Shown here: one piece after another, positions 33,297 through 42,247 of the stretch
Numbering within the stretch: the first letter of the stretch is position 1
Layout of the letters: each line of letters begins with the position of its first letter
Origin: Frankia casuarinae
Lineage (GTDB): Bacteria > Actinomycetota > Actinomycetes > Frankiales > Frankiaceae
DNA: 64,000 nt
Assembly (NCBI RefSeq): GCF_000013345.1
Contig: NC_007777.1
Span: 3,596,001-3,660,000 of the forward strand
Direction: 5' to 3'
Program-made: the position numbers and the translations under genes
Notes under the pieces: model-generated
Seen by the model: only the letters and a program-made list of their open reading frames with translations
The model's database searches: none
Told to the model about the DNA's origin: nothing

Positions 33297-33683
33297 TCAG
33301 AACGCGACCGGGGCCTGGCTCGCCCATCTCGGAGCCGGCGGCCGTGCCACGCCCCCGGGCCGGGGCAGCGCCCGTCGTGGCTCGACGGTGCGACCTGTCG
33401 GCAGGATCTCGCCGGTGTCCTCGAACAGAATCACCCCGTTACACAGCAGGATCCAGCCCTGGTCCCAATGCTGGCTGGCCACCCGGGCAGCGTCGCGATC
33501 CGCACTGTCCGCCGTGGGGCAGGGCGGACAGTGCGGGCAACCACGTCGCCGGAGCGCGGCTGTGCGTGAGGCGTCAGCGGGCAGGGGAACTGAGGACGGC
33601 TCGGGCGAGGAGGGCTCCGGGTCGTCGGTGGGCACCGGGGACGCCGATGCCGGGTCTGAAACGCGAACAGCTTGCACGAGCAC
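33297..33683 (-). CDS. DUF5999 family protein
   Basis: A 128-residue protein. The core is CPHCPPCPTADSADRDAARV, then QGWILLCNGVILFEDTGEIL and PTGRTVEPRR, which corresponds to DUF5999, a short actinomycete family with a Cys-x-His-Cys N-terminus. The function is unknown; the CPHCPPCP cluster suggests metal binding. The family is normally about 60-70 residues, so both the N-terminal Pro/Ser-rich extension of about 50 residues and the Pro-rich tail are unusual. The true start may be internal, just before the Cys cluster. Confidence 0.72.
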   Translation of the reverse strand: MLVQAVRVSDPASASPVPTDDPEPSSPEPSSVPLPADASRTAALRRRGCPHCPPCPTADSADRDAARVASQHWDQGWILLCNGVILFEDTGEILPTGRTVEPRRALPRPGGVARPPAPRWASQAPVAF

Positions 33684-34086
33684 CAGACGTTACGCCTCTC
33701 CGTAAGAAGCGTCACACCGAGGCGCGTGTGAAGGGGCCGACGTGTCTGCGACCCTTGACTCGCAAGTCAGCGTGGGCAACGGCCGTGACCAGCGCGGATG
33801 CGAAACGCGGCACATCGGGAACCAGCCGGACGGACCACGGGGTGTCTACAGCGAGATACCGGTAACAGGACCGGACCATCGGATCGGTAGGTTACGGGGC
33901 GGTGGCCGAGCGGTTCCGCCATCCTGACCGCAACAATGACGTGGGCCGGTTCCGCTGATGCGCCCACCTGCATGAACGGCGCCCGTTGTCCCCGGCGACC
34001 GGGCATCGACACGGCAGAGCCACGGACAGGCACCGGTGAACGGCCACGGACCCGGACATGCCCGGCCACAAGGGGGGGTACGGACG
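33684..34086. other. Intergenic region between DUF5999 and glycosyltransferase genes
   Basis: About 400 bp between divergent genes. I see no gene. GGTGGCCGAGCGG near 33900 resembles a tRNA 5' half, but no cloverleaf can be completed. Confidence 0.5.
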
Positions 34087-35529
34087 ATGGACGGTGCCAC
34101 GGGTGTCGGTACCGGTACCGACGCCTTCGGGGGCATCCCCACCGGCGGGGGTTTCGGCCCGCGTGCCGGCGGACAGCCGGTCGAGGTGTCGGTCGTCATG
34201 CCGTGTCTGAACGAGCAGGAGTCGGTCGGCGTCTGTGTGCGCAAGGCCCTTGCGGGACTGGCCACCGCGGGTGCCGCGGGCGAGGTCGTCGTTGTCGACA
34301 ACGGATCCACGGACCGGTCGGCGGACGTCGCCGCAGCCGCAGGTGCCCGGGTCGTCCGCGAGACCCGGCGCGGCTACGGCAACGCCTACCTGGCCGGGTT
34401 CGCCGCCGCCCGAGGCCGGCTGATCGTGATGGGCGACGCCGACGACTCCTACGACTTCTCGGATCTGGGCGTCCTGCTCGCTCCGCTGCGCGCCGGGCGG
34501 GCCGACTACGTGCTCGGGTCGCGCTTCGCTGGAGAGATCCTGCCGGGAGCGATGCCCTGGCTGCACCGTTACGTCGGCAACCCTGTGCTCACCGGCATCC
34601 TGAACCGGCTGTTCGACGTCCGTTCCTCCGACGCGCACTCGGGCATGCGGGCCTTCAGCCGAGAGGCGTACCTGCGTATGCAGCTGCGCTGCGAGGGGAT
34701 GGAGCTCGCCTCCGAACTGGTGATCGCCGCGGGCCGCGCCGAGCTTCGGATCGAGGAGGTGCCGATCACTTACCATCCGCGGGTCGGGGCCTCCAAGCTG
34801 CACTCCCTGCGGGATGGTTGGCGGCACCTGCGGTTCATGCTGCTGCTGGCGCCGAGGCACCTGTTCGTGCTGCCCGGCCTGGTGCTGCTGGCGCTCGGGA
34901 TCGTGGGCCAGGCGGCGCTGCTGCCCGGCTCGCTCAATCTCGGCTTCCACCGGCTGGACCTGCACTTCTCGATCCTGTTCGCGCTGCTGGCGCTACTCGG
35001 CTGGCAACTGGTGCTGCTGGGGGTCTGCGCCGACGTCCACAACCACGCCCTCGGCTGGCAGGAGCGCCGCCGCTGGCCGCTGCCGCTCATCCACCGCCTG
35101 TTCACCCTCGAACGCGGGCTTGCGCTCGGCGCGGGCCTGTTCATCGTCGGATTTGTCGTGGACGTGGTCGTCCTCGTCCGCTGGCTGGTCAACAATCTCG
35201 GACCGCTCAACGAGATGCGCCCGGCCCTGCTCGCGATGACGCTGATGGTGTTGGGCGCGCAGACCGCCTTCGGATCCTTCTTCCTGCGGCTGCTGACCGC
35301 CGGACCCAGCGGGGGGCATCAGCGGGCGTCGGCCCGCGGTACCCGTGCCGGCACGGGTACCGGCACGGGTACCGGCACGGGTACCGGCACGGGTACCGGC
35401 ACGGGTACCGGCACGGGTACCGGCACGGGCTCCACCCAGGCCGAGGCGAGCGGTCCACGGGCCGACACGCCCGGCCTCGGCCTGTGCTTCGAGGCGCCGG
35501 AACACCCGGCCGAGGTCGTCAGGTTCTGA
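34087..35529 (+). CDS. Family 2 glycosyltransferase with membrane domain and Gly-Thr repeat tail
   Basis: A 480-residue GT2 enzyme of the dolichol-phosphate mannose synthase/GtrB type. The nucleotide-sugar fold includes VSVVMPCLNEQESVGVCV, VVVDNGSTDRSADVA and the metal motif MGDADDSYDFSD. IEEVPITYHPRVGASKLHS lies before the membrane part. Four to six hydrophobic helices follow (about 255-405). Such enzymes charge polyprenyl phosphate with a sugar for cell-envelope glycans. The C-terminal tail contains a Gly-Thr dipeptide run encoded by 12-bp repeats. ATG 34087 was chosen; an earlier ATG at 34036 is in frame. The next gene, 18 bp later, is a polytopic protein and probably its partner. Confidence 0.9.
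   Translation: MDGATGVGTGTDAFGGIPTGGGFGPRAGGQPVEVSVVMPCLNEQESVGVCVRKALAGLATAGAAGEVVVVDNGSTDRSADVAAAAGARVVRETRRGYGNAYLAGFAAARGRLIVMGDADDSYDFSDLGVLLAPLRAGRADYVLGSRFAGEILPGAMPWLHRYVGNPVLTGILNRLFDVRSSDAHSGMRAFSREAYLRMQLRCEGMELASELVIAAGRAELRIEEVPITYHPRVGASKLHSLRDGWRHLRFMLLLAPRHLFVLPGLVLLALGIVGQAALLPGSLNLGFHRLDLHFSILFALLALLGWQLVLLGVCADVHNHALGWQERRRWPLPLIHRLFTLERGLALGAGLFIVGFVVDVVVLVRWLVNNLGPLNEMRPALLAMTLMVLGAQTAFGSFFLRLLTAGPSGGHQRASARGTRAGTGTGTGTGTGTGTGTGTGTGTGTGTGSTQAEASGPRADTPGLGLCFEAPEHPAEVVRF
35350..35433 (+). repeat. Seven 12-bp tandem repeats (GGCACGGGTACC)
   Basis: Six perfect units and a seventh with two mismatches encode Gly-Thr-Gly-Thr each, in the tail of the glycosyltransferase. The frame is kept whatever the copy number. 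Confidence 0.95.
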
Positions 35530-35547
35530 GAACGGCGGATATTCATC

Positions 35548-37317
35548 ATGGCCGTCCTGGGCAGAATGGTCGTCTCGGGCAGACGCCGCTTTCCACCGCT
35601 GCCCGGTGACGCCGCGCCCGTCTCCCTATGCGATCCCGCTGTCTTCGGGGATGACCCCGCCTCCGGGAATGACCCCGCGGATGACCTCGCCGCCCCGGGC
35701 CGGGTGCCGTCCGGGGAGCACCCCGGCCCGCTCTACGGCCCGAACGCGCGGCGCCGTGAATCGGGTCCGGCCTCCGCCCAGCCGGCCCGACCCGCCCAGC
35801 CGGCCCGACCCGCCCGGCCGGTCGCGCGGCATCTGCCCTTCGCGGTTCTCCTGGTCGCCGGGATGACCCTGCGGGTGGTCACCGGGTACGCCTACCGGCC
35901 GGCGTTCGAGTTCAGCGGAGACTCCTACGCCTACCTGCGACTTTCCACCCTGCACGCGCCCGACCCGATGCGGCCGGCCGGATACCCGGCCTTCCTGCGC
36001 CTGCTGTCGCACACCGGCGACCTGTGGTGGGTGACGGTGGTCCAGCACGTCGCGGGCCTGGCGCTCGGGGTGGGGATCTACGTCCTGCTGGTCCACCGCC
36101 GAGTGGCGGCCCCGGTGGCGGCCCTCGCCGCCGCGCCGGTCCTGCTGGACGCCTACCAGCTGGTCCTCGAGCACTACGTGATGGCCGAGACCCTGTTCGC
36201 GGTCCTGCTGGTCGCCGCGATGATCGCCCTGACCTGGTCGGCACGACCGTCGGTGTGGGCGTGCGGGCTCGCCGGCCTGTTACTGGGCGGGGCGGGCCTG
36301 GTCCGCACCATCGGGGTCGCCATGGGTGTGCTCGCCGTGGGCTACCTGCTTCTTCGTCGCGTCGGATGGCTCCGGCCCGCCGCCTTCGCCGTGATGCTCG
36401 CCGTTCCACTCGTCGGATACGCGGGCTGGTTCCACCACGCGCACGGGAAGTACGCGCTCACCGGTGGGGACGCGGTGTGGATGTACGGCCGGGTGGCACC
36501 GATCGCCGAATGTGATCGCCTACACCTGAGCACGCGCCAGCTCGTCCTGTGCTCCCCGCATCCGGTGGCGGGGCGGCCCGATCCCAGCTACTACGTCTGG
36601 AACGGCAACAGCCCGCACTGGCGGCTCGACATGCCCGACGACAAGCGGGACGCGCTGCTGCGCGACTTCACCCGCCAGGTCATCCGGTATCAGTTCGGTG
36701 ACTACGCCCGGATGGTCGGCGGGGAGATCGCGCACTACTTCGCCCCGGGCCGACCGGTCGGGCACCGTGACTGGCCGGACGCGACCTGGCGGTTCCCGAC
36801 CGGTAACGAACCGCGCTACCTACACAACGGCGAGCCACTGCTCGGCTTCCACGGGGACGCGCCCAGCCGCGTCATCCGCGAGCCGTCCGCCGGTTTCCTG
36901 CGGAGCTACCAGCATCTCGTCTTCACGCCCGGTCCGGCCCTGGCCGGGATGGTGATCCTTGCCGTCGTCGCGATCATGATCCCGGGACGGGACCGCCGTG
37001 CGCCGCCGGGGAACCGTGGCTCCCGGCGCCGGAGAGGCCTGCGGGACCGGGCCGCCGAAGATCGACGGCTGCGGGCGGACATGGCCCTCCTCGTGGCGGC
37101 CGGGGCCGCCACGCTCATCGTCCCGGCCGCGACGGTGTGCTTCGACTACCGCTACCTGCTCCCCGTCCTCGTGCTCTTCCCGCCTGCCGCCGCGCTCGCG
37201 ACCCGCCGGTTCGTGCTGCTCAATCGATCGCGCCGGGCGCCCGCGGAGGAGCCGGGGATCAACGGCTCCAGCCGAGCCCCAGCCGGGGTGCCTCCATCGC
37301 CGGGCAGGTGTCCATGA
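35548..37317 (+). CDS. Polytopic membrane protein, probable glycosyltransferase of GT-C type
   Basis: A 589-residue protein. The first 90 residues are Pro/Ala-rich and cytoplasmic. About nine or ten membrane helices follow. After the first helix lies FEFSGDSYAYLRLSTLHAPD with GYPAFLRLL, the acidic first loop typical of GT-C (Dol-P-mannosyltransferase-like) enzymes. A large soluble loop (about 300-455) lies between helices, and FDYRYLLPVLVLFPPAAAL sits near the end. GT-C enzymes take sugars from polyprenyl-phosphate donors, which fits the upstream GT2 gene. Sequence identity to a named family is not clear. The last 59 bp overlap the converging CoA-binding gene. Confidence 0.78.
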   Translation: MAVLGRMVVSGRRRFPPLPGDAAPVSLCDPAVFGDDPASGNDPADDLAAPGRVPSGEHPGPLYGPNARRRESGPASAQPARPAQPARPARPVARHLPFAVLLVAGMTLRVVTGYAYRPAFEFSGDSYAYLRLSTLHAPDPMRPAGYPAFLRLLSHTGDLWWVTVVQHVAGLALGVGIYVLLVHRRVAAPVAALAAAPVLLDAYQLVLEHYVMAETLFAVLLVAAMIALTWSARPSVWACGLAGLLLGGAGLVRTIGVAMGVLAVGYLLLRRVGWLRPAAFAVMLAVPLVGYAGWFHHAHGKYALTGGDAVWMYGRVAPIAECDRLHLSTRQLVLCSPHPVAGRPDPSYYVWNGNSPHWRLDMPDDKRDALLRDFTRQVIRYQFGDYARMVGGEIAHYFAPGRPVGHRDWPDATWRFPTGNEPRYLHNGEPLLGFHGDAPSRVIREPSAGFLRSYQHLVFTPGPALAGMVILAVVAIMIPGRDRRAPPGNRGSRRRRGLRDRAAEDRRLRADMALLVAAGAATLIVPAATVCFDYRYLLPVLVLFPPAAALATRRFVLLNRSRRAPAEEPGINGSSRAPAGVPPSPGRCP

Positions 37318-37681
37318 CGACGTCCAGCCCGGCCTCGCCCGCACGCGCCGCGGCAGCCTCGTCCCGCACACCGAGCTGGAGCCAGACCCCCTTCGCGCCG
37401 ATCTTCACCGCCTCGTCGACGAGCGGGCCGGCCAGCTCCGACCGGACAAACAGGTCGACGACGTCGACGGGAAACGGGATCTCGCTCAACGTCGCGTATC
37501 CCTGCTCCCCCGCGACCACGGGTGCCGAAGGATGCACCGGCACGACGTGCTTGCCGTGCCGTCGCAGGTAGTCCGCAATGCTGTAGGCGGTCCGGCGGGT
37601 GTCGTTGGACAGCCCCACCACCGCCCAGACCTCGGTGTCGGTGAGCATGCGGCGAATGGTGTCGTCATCTCCGAAGCGCAT
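37259..37681 (-). CDS. CoA-binding domain protein (YccU type)
   Basis: A 140-residue Rossmann-like protein. It begins MRFGDDDTIRRMLTDTEVWA, then VVGLSNDTRRTAYSIADYL, HGKHVVPVHPSA and DVVDLFVRSELAGPLVDEA. It ends IGAKGVWLQLGVRDEAAAAR..., the usual CoA_binding_2 pattern. It is related to the CoA-binding part of succinyl-CoA synthetase, but acts alone in an unknown role. A longer frame from 37747 is open; the ATG at 37681 fits the family length. It converges with and overlaps the membrane protein gene by 59 bp. Confidence 0.9.
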   Translation of the reverse strand: MRFGDDDTIRRMLTDTEVWAVVGLSNDTRRTAYSIADYLRRHGKHVVPVHPSAPVVAGEQGYATLSEIPFPVDVVDLFVRSELAGPLVDEAVKIGAKGVWLQLGVRDEAAAARAGEAGLDVVMDTCPAMEAPRLGLGWSR

Positions 37682-37881
37682 ACCCGCATAACCGCCCATG
37701 CCGCCCGGTTCATCCGGACCGCGGAAGGACTTCTCAGTTCCCGGCAACGATTCCCGGCAACGGGGGCGAGAAGCACGAGCCCCGGTGGAGGCGGGCGCAT
37801 AGGATCTTCACGTGGAGAACGTGGAGCTTTCCCCGCTTCCGGCCGCCGGGGGACGGCTGGCCGCCGGGGCTGGAGCCGGCG

Positions 37882-38199
37882 GTGAGTGACAAGCACGAGG
37901 TGACGCTGTCCGCCTCGGCCGAGCGGGACCTGTCGAAGCTGGCCGAGCTCACCCGCGGCGAGGTCCGTCGGTTCCTCGACGGTGCCCTGCGCGACGATCC
38001 GCGCAAGGCCGGCACTCCGATCCCCGGCGAGCAGGTCGGCATGCACGAGGCCAGCGGGCGGACCTGGCGGATCCTCTACCGGATCGACGCCAACACACGC
38101 TCTGTGCGCGTTATGGTCGTCGCGCCGCGAGGTGCCCGCTCCCGGATCGTGCCAACGATCGGCAACGCCCGCCCCGCAACCGGATGGCGCCGGGTCTGA
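37882..38199 (+). CDS. RelE/ParE-type toxin, apparently orphan
   Basis: A 105-residue RelE-superfamily protein. The VTLSASAERDLSKLAELTRG helix pair, KAGTPIPGEQVGMHEAS, and the strand TWRILYRIDANTRSVRVMVV followed by the basic RGARSRI fit small mRNA interferases and growth inhibitors of this fold. No antitoxin is recognisable next to it. A 25-codon frame (37812-37889) overlaps its GTG start and is too short to be a normal antitoxin. It may thus be a solitary homologue with a house-keeping role. Confidence 0.75.
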   Translation: MSDKHEVTLSASAERDLSKLAELTRGEVRRFLDGALRDDPRKAGTPIPGEQVGMHEASGRTWRILYRIDANTRSVRVMVVAPRGARSRIVPTIGNARPATGWRRV

Positions 38200-38226
38200 G
38201 CCCGGGCGGTCACGAGGCCCGGGCGG

Positions 38227-38808
38227 TCAGGAGACGTTGACGCCGAAGTCCAAGGCGATCCCGCGCAACCCGGAGGCGTATCCCTGACCGACAGCGCGGA
38301 ACTTCCATTCCCCACCGTAGCGGTACAGCTCACCGAAGATCATCGCCGTCTCCGTGGAGGCGTCCTCGGTGAGGTCGTAGCGGGCCACCTCCGCGCCGTT
38401 CGTCGCGTCCGTCACCCGGATGAACGCGTTGCGGATCTGGCCGAAGGCCTGCCGACGCGAGTCGGCATCGTAGATGGACACGGTGAACACGACCTTCGCC
38501 GCCTGCGGGGTCAGCATCCGCAGGTCGACGTTGATCTGCTCGTCGTCACCGCCGCCGCCACCGACCAGGTTGTCACCCAGGTGCTTCACCGCACCGTCCG
38601 GACTCACCAGATTGTTGAAGAACACGAAATAGCCGTCGGAGAGGACCTGGCCGGCGTCATTCACAATGATCGCGCTGGCGTCGAGATCGTAGGCGGCACC
38701 GGTGGTCTGCCGCACCTGCCACCCCAGGCCCACCGTCACGGCAGTGAGGTTGGGGGCGACCTTACTCAGCGAGACATTGCCGCCCTTGGACAGCGACACG
38801 GAGGTCAT
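38227..38808 (-). CDS. terD: TerD family protein
   Basis: A 193-residue protein with the entire TerD fold: MTSVSLSKGGNVSLSKVAPN, TVGLGWQVRQT, YDLDASAIIVNDAGQVLS, DDEQINVDLRMLTPQAAKVV, TAMIFGELYRYGGEWKFRAV and GYASGLRGIALDFGVNV. The acidic residues bind calcium in characterised homologues. TerD proteins belong to tellurite/stress response systems whose mechanism is unknown. Here it is a single gene without the other ter genes. It is transcribed opposite to the RelE-like gene. Confidence 0.95.
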   Translation of the reverse strand: MTSVSLSKGGNVSLSKVAPNLTAVTVGLGWQVRQTTGAAYDLDASAIIVNDAGQVLSDGYFVFFNNLVSPDGAVKHLGDNLVGGGGGDDEQINVDLRMLTPQAAKVVFTVSIYDADSRRQAFGQIRNAFIRVTDATNGAEVARYDLTEDASTETAMIFGELYRYGGEWKFRAVGQGYASGLRGIALDFGVNVS

Positions 38809-38855
38809 ATCCTCACCTTAGTACGAATGGTCCCCGCCCTGCCGACCGGCGGGCC

Positions 38856-39935
38856 CTACGGCTCGATCAGGCGCCACCGGTCTGGTGTTCCCGGCTCGGA
38901 ACGCGCCGCGCCGGTTGCCTCCAGCGTCGCGAGGTACGACATCGTGTCCATCACGGCGTTCTGCAGCGCCACCCCCCGCAGGTTGCGGAACGGCCGATGC
39001 CAGGTCACGTATCCGGCGACGTCCCAGACCCGCGAGGCACCCGCGCGCAGTCCCTCGACGACCTCGGACAGCCGGCCGGCGTGATGCGCGTCGAGCTCCG
39101 CGAGCCGGCGCTCCAGCCCGGTGAACCGGTACTCGTGCGCCGGCAGCACCTCCTCGGCCGGCAGGCTCCGCAGCCGGGCCAGCGAACGCAGGTAGTCCCC
39201 CAGCGGATCAGGAACGGCCTCCTCCGGCGCGGATACCCCGACCGCCGTCGAGGGCAGGACGTGGTCCCCGGAGAACAGCAGCCGGTTGGTCGGCTCCCAG
39301 AAGCAGAGGTGTCCCGGCGAATGGCCCGGTGTCCACAGCGCGGTGAGATCCCAGCCCGGGATGTCCGGCCGGTCGCCGTCTTCGAGGAGGATGTCGGGTC
39401 GCGATAGGCCCGGGGCCGGCTGCTGGTAGCCCGCCAGCAGCCGCTCGGTCATCTCGGCGGGCGCCCCGGCCCGGATCATCAGCTCGGAGATCCGGTCGGC
39501 GTAACCATGTTCGAAGTGCCGGAGCATCGCCTCGTCCAGGCGATGCAACGAGACCCACGCCCCGGATGCCTCCCGGATCCGGTTCGCCAGGCCGTAGTGG
39601 TCCAGGTGCGCATGGGTCACCACGACGCCCCGCACGTCGGCCACCGACATCCCGATCATCGCCAGTCCGGCCTGCAGCTCGTCGAACGCCTCGTCGAAGT
39701 CCCAGCCCGCGTCCATCAGGAACGGGCCCGTGGAGGTCTCGAAAACGTACACGAACACGTGCGCCGGTTTGGCCCAGGGCAACGGGACGGGAATACTCCA
39801 CAGTCCCGGACGCACCTGCTCGACCGGTGGCAGGGGCCGACGCCACCGCGCGGCACCGTCCCGGCCGGCCCGCTCCACGGCCGGCTGCGGCCCGGTCTGA
39901 CGCGGCACACCGACATCCCCGAGAGCAGCGTCCAC
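38856..39935 (-). CDS. MBL-fold metallo-hydrolase
   Basis: A 359-residue metallo-beta-lactamase-fold enzyme. The main metal motif is VVTHAHLDHYGLANRI (HxHxDH); later metal ligands are in WTPGHSPGHLCFW and SGDHVLPSTAVG, with LPAHEYRFTG near the end. The C-terminal helical domain (about 290-350) is like those of glyoxalase II-like or sulfatase-like MBL hydrolases. The substrate is unknown. GTG at 39935 was chosen because GTGAGG precedes it; the open frame continues upstream. It is followed by the TerD gene on the same strand after 47 bp. Confidence 0.88.
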   Translation of the reverse strand: MDAALGDVGVPRQTGPQPAVERAGRDGAARWRRPLPPVEQVRPGLWSIPVPLPWAKPAHVFVYVFETSTGPFLMDAGWDFDEAFDELQAGLAMIGMSVADVRGVVVTHAHLDHYGLANRIREASGAWVSLHRLDEAMLRHFEHGYADRISELMIRAGAPAEMTERLLAGYQQPAPGLSRPDILLEDGDRPDIPGWDLTALWTPGHSPGHLCFWEPTNRLLFSGDHVLPSTAVGVSAPEEAVPDPLGDYLRSLARLRSLPAEEVLPAHEYRFTGLERRLAELDAHHAGRLSEVVEGLRAGASRVWDVAGYVTWHRPFRNLRGVALQNAVMDTMSYLATLEATGAARSEPGTPDRWRLIEP

Positions 39936-40120
39936 GACCTCACCCACCCGTTTTCTCCGGCGCCCGACGGCGCGTGCATCGCGTACCGCGGCGCCCCGGG
40001 CCTGCGGCACCCGTCTCTGGGCCTGCGCCACCCGACGGAACCTTGGCGCGTCCCGGCCAACCTGTCATGCTATACCGCGCCGCCCGGTACCCCCCGAACC
40101 GGGCGGCGCCATACTTTCCC

Positions 40121-40151
<31 letters not shown>

Positions 40152-40163
40152 TCACCGCGCCGG

Positions 40164-41339
40164 TCAGGAGGGGCAGGGCAGAACGGTGAGGGATCCCGGT
40201 GCCCGGGAGCGCCGCCCGTCGAGATCGGTCACCGTGGCCGTGTAGGTGATCGCCCCGGCCACACGGGCCGGGCCCACCGGGCCGGACCACGTCGACCGGT
40301 TACCCGTCGCCCGGTCAAGGACCAGCGACACACTAGCCCTGCCTCCGTCGGGGAGGTTCACCACGAGCTCCGCGGCGAAGATGCCGGTCGCGTCCACGAC
40401 GGACACCGTCACCGTGGACACCGTCACCGGGGACGCGGTCACCGGGGACGCGGTCACCGGGGACGCGGTCACCGGGGACGCGGTCACCGGGGACGCGGTC
40501 ACCGGGGACGCGGTCACCGGGGACGCGGTCACCCTCGCGGCCGGCGCGCAGCCGGACGGGTACAGCGTCGTCGGCGCCGCGACCATCGACACCACCTGTG
40601 GCGAGCCGTCGACCCTGGCGGTGACCCGCACGTCGCCCCCGCCATCACCCTTGCGGGGCCTGACTGGAACGGTCACATCGATCGGTCCGGACGGTGCCGC
40701 CGCCCGATCAAGAGTGATCACCAGGGGGACGACGGCCCCCGGATCGATCCGCGACCGGCCGGGCACCACGGTTAGCCAGGACGGGCTGGCGCCGATCACG
40801 ACGTCGACCGGCGCCGTGCCCTCGCCACGCAGGTCAAGCCGCCAGACGGAGTCGACGTCACCCAGGTCGACCCTGGTCGAGCTCAGGCTTAGGGCCGGGC
40901 CGGCGGGCCGCGCAGCGACCGGGACGGCCGGTGACCCGGGCGGCGGTCCGGTCCGCGGCCTCGCGGCGGTCGGGGCAACCCGTGGCGAAACCGACCCGAT
41001 GCCGGTGCTCGGGGAGGCCGCGGACGCGGTGGAAAGGGCCGGACCGGCACCCGGCCGGGCAGTGACCGGGGCCGCCGTCACGTCCGCCGGCCCGTCCTCG
41101 TCACCGGGCGTGGGTGCCGGCGCTGCGACCGGCGCACCCGGCCTGCCTCCGGAGGAACCCGCACGATGGTCGCCGGCCATCCGCCCACGCACAACCACCA
41201 GACCCGCAACGATGACGACCAACACAGCCACCACAGCGATGATGCGTCCCCACCGGATCGGCAGGATCCGGCCTGAACGCCCCCAGGGAGAACGGTGACG
41301 TCCCGGCGATCCCGGGCCCCCCGCACCATCATGCGTCAT
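40164..41339 (-). CDS. Membrane-anchored extracellular protein with VTASP repeat
   Basis: A 391-residue protein. An Arg-rich N-terminus and a membrane helix (about 25-50, RIIAVVAVLVVIVAGLVVV) are followed by a Pro/Ala/Ser-rich stretch. Then come an Ig-like domain (LSSTRVDLGDVDSVWRLDLR, VDVVIGASPSWLTVVPG), a VTASP five-residue repeat and a terminal Ig-like domain with GAITYTATVTDLDGRRSRAP and a final Cys. It is exported, and its function is unknown; the architecture suggests anti-sigma-factor-like or adhesive surface proteins. ATG 41339 lies in a longer open frame. Confidence 0.7.
   Translation of the reverse strand: MTHDGAGGPGSPGRHRSPWGRSGRILPIRWGRIIAVVAVLVVIVAGLVVVRGRMAGDHRAGSSGGRPGAPVAAPAPTPGDEDGPADVTAAPVTARPGAGPALSTASAASPSTGIGSVSPRVAPTAARPRTGPPPGSPAVPVAARPAGPALSLSSTRVDLGDVDSVWRLDLRGEGTAPVDVVIGASPSWLTVVPGRSRIDPGAVVPLVITLDRAAAPSGPIDVTVPVRPRKGDGGGDVRVTARVDGSPQVVSMVAAPTTLYPSGCAPAARVTASPVTASPVTASPVTASPVTASPVTASPVTASPVTVSTVTVSVVDATGIFAAELVVNLPDGGRASVSLVLDRATGNRSTWSGPVGPARVAGAITYTATVTDLDGRRSRAPGSLTVLPCPS
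40423..40527 (-). repeat. Seven perfect 15-bp tandem repeats encoding VTASP
   Basis: GTCACCGGGGACGCG on the plus strand is repeated seven times without change. Identity of all copies points to recent expansion. Confidence 0.96.
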
Positions 41340-41394
41340 CGTGACGAGATTAAGCCGACGGATTCTCGCTAGGGGACCAATTCGCTCGTTTCCG

Positions 41395-41841
41395 TCACGA
41401 AGTACGCCGAGATCTCTCTCGGCCCTCGGGTCGAGACGGGATGCCCCGATTCTCCCCATTGACCCCGTTGTCGCCGTTGTCGCCGTTGTCGCTGGCCTCC
41501 CGGCTCTCCCCGGTCCGCCGGCTGCGAGGCCTGCCGGGCGGCCCGCCCCGCAGCCGGCGCCCCCACCAGACCCACCATGCCAACGTCTGGGTCACCAGCG
41601 CGAAGCCGAACAGCAGATCCTCGACCGGAGCGTGCGCGATCCGCGGGCCGAGGATCCGGCGGGGGTCGTAGACGACGATGCCGAACCCGGTGAGGATCCC
41701 ATTGGAGATCAACTGGAACAACGCGATGATCGCATAGGAAGTCCAGAAAACCCGCCGGGTCAGCAGCCGGGTCCGCAGGACCCACAGGTCCATCGCGATC
41801 GCCAACGCGACCCCGACGACCGCCAGGGCCGTGTAGCTCAC
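41395..41841 (-). CDS. crtYd: Lycopene cyclase domain protein, C-terminal subunit type
   Basis: A 148-residue membrane protein with three predicted helices. MDLWVLRTRLLTRRVFWTSY, LFQLISNGILTGFGIVVYD and the conserved VEDLLFGFALVTQTLAWWVW match the second half of bacterial heterodimeric lycopene cyclases (CrtYd). The pair PRRILGPRIAHAPVED precedes the acidic active-site motif. The C-terminus has a Gly/Asn/Asp repeat (DNGDNGVNGEN). It overlaps crtYc by GTGA. Together the two subunits close rings on lycopene or related carotenoids, beta- or epsilon-type. No other carotenoid gene lies in the window. Confidence 0.9.
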   Translation of the reverse strand: MSYTALAVVGVALAIAMDLWVLRTRLLTRRVFWTSYAIIALFQLISNGILTGFGIVVYDPRRILGPRIAHAPVEDLLFGFALVTQTLAWWVWWGRRLRGGPPGRPRSRRTGESREASDNGDNGDNGVNGENRGIPSRPEGRERSRRTS

Positions 41842-42218
41842 GGCCGATCACCATCGGGAGTCCCATCGGAACGCGTCGCGCTCGGATGGGCGGGCTCGTC
41901 GCCGACGTCCCAGCCCCGCACCGCGCGCACGGCCTCCAGCGTCAGGATCGCGCACATCGGCACCACGGCGAAGAACAGCAGCTCCTCCAGGGGAAGGCCC
42001 CCCGGAAGCAGGATCCCGGTGATGCGGCGCCGGTCGAAGCTCCAGTGCCCCGCGGAGACGGCGAACAGGTCCCAGACAACGAAGATCACGATGACGGGGG
42101 CGAGGGTCAGCAGCAGCCGAACCGGCCGGGCGTACACCCGGGTGCCCAGAAACACCTCAAGCGGCGCCGTTCCGAGCAGGCATCCCGCCAGGACCGCGAG
42201 GTAGCTCAGATGGCGCAT
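41838..42218 (-). CDS. crtYc: Lycopene cyclase domain protein, N-terminal subunit type
   Basis: A 126-residue membrane protein. It starts MRHLSYLAVLAGCLLGTAPLE and has VIVIFVVWDLFAVSAGHWSF and the family motif PLEELLFFAVVPMCAILTLEAV, which bears the conserved Glu pair of CrtYc-type lycopene cyclases. A larger open frame extends upstream, but the ATG at 42218 gives the normal family start. It overlaps crtYd by 4 bp and follows thiE after 29 bp. It is co-transcribed with crtYd and needs it for activity. Confidence 0.9.
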   Translation of the reverse strand: MRHLSYLAVLAGCLLGTAPLEVFLGTRVYARPVRLLLTLAPVIVIFVVWDLFAVSAGHWSFDRRRITGILLPGGLPLEELLFFAVVPMCAILTLEAVRAVRGWDVGDEPAHPSATRSDGTPDGDRP

Positions 42219-42247
42219 CGGCGGCTCGGACGGCGCATCGACAACTC

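Noticed and set aside
33890-33970. Possible tRNA (GGTGGCCGAGCGG)
   Set aside because: The D-arm-like start is present, but no anticodon or T arm can be paired.
35350-35433. CRISPR-like array
   Set aside because: The 12-bp units are contiguous without spacers and are coding; the same applies to the other tandem arrays. No cas genes are present.
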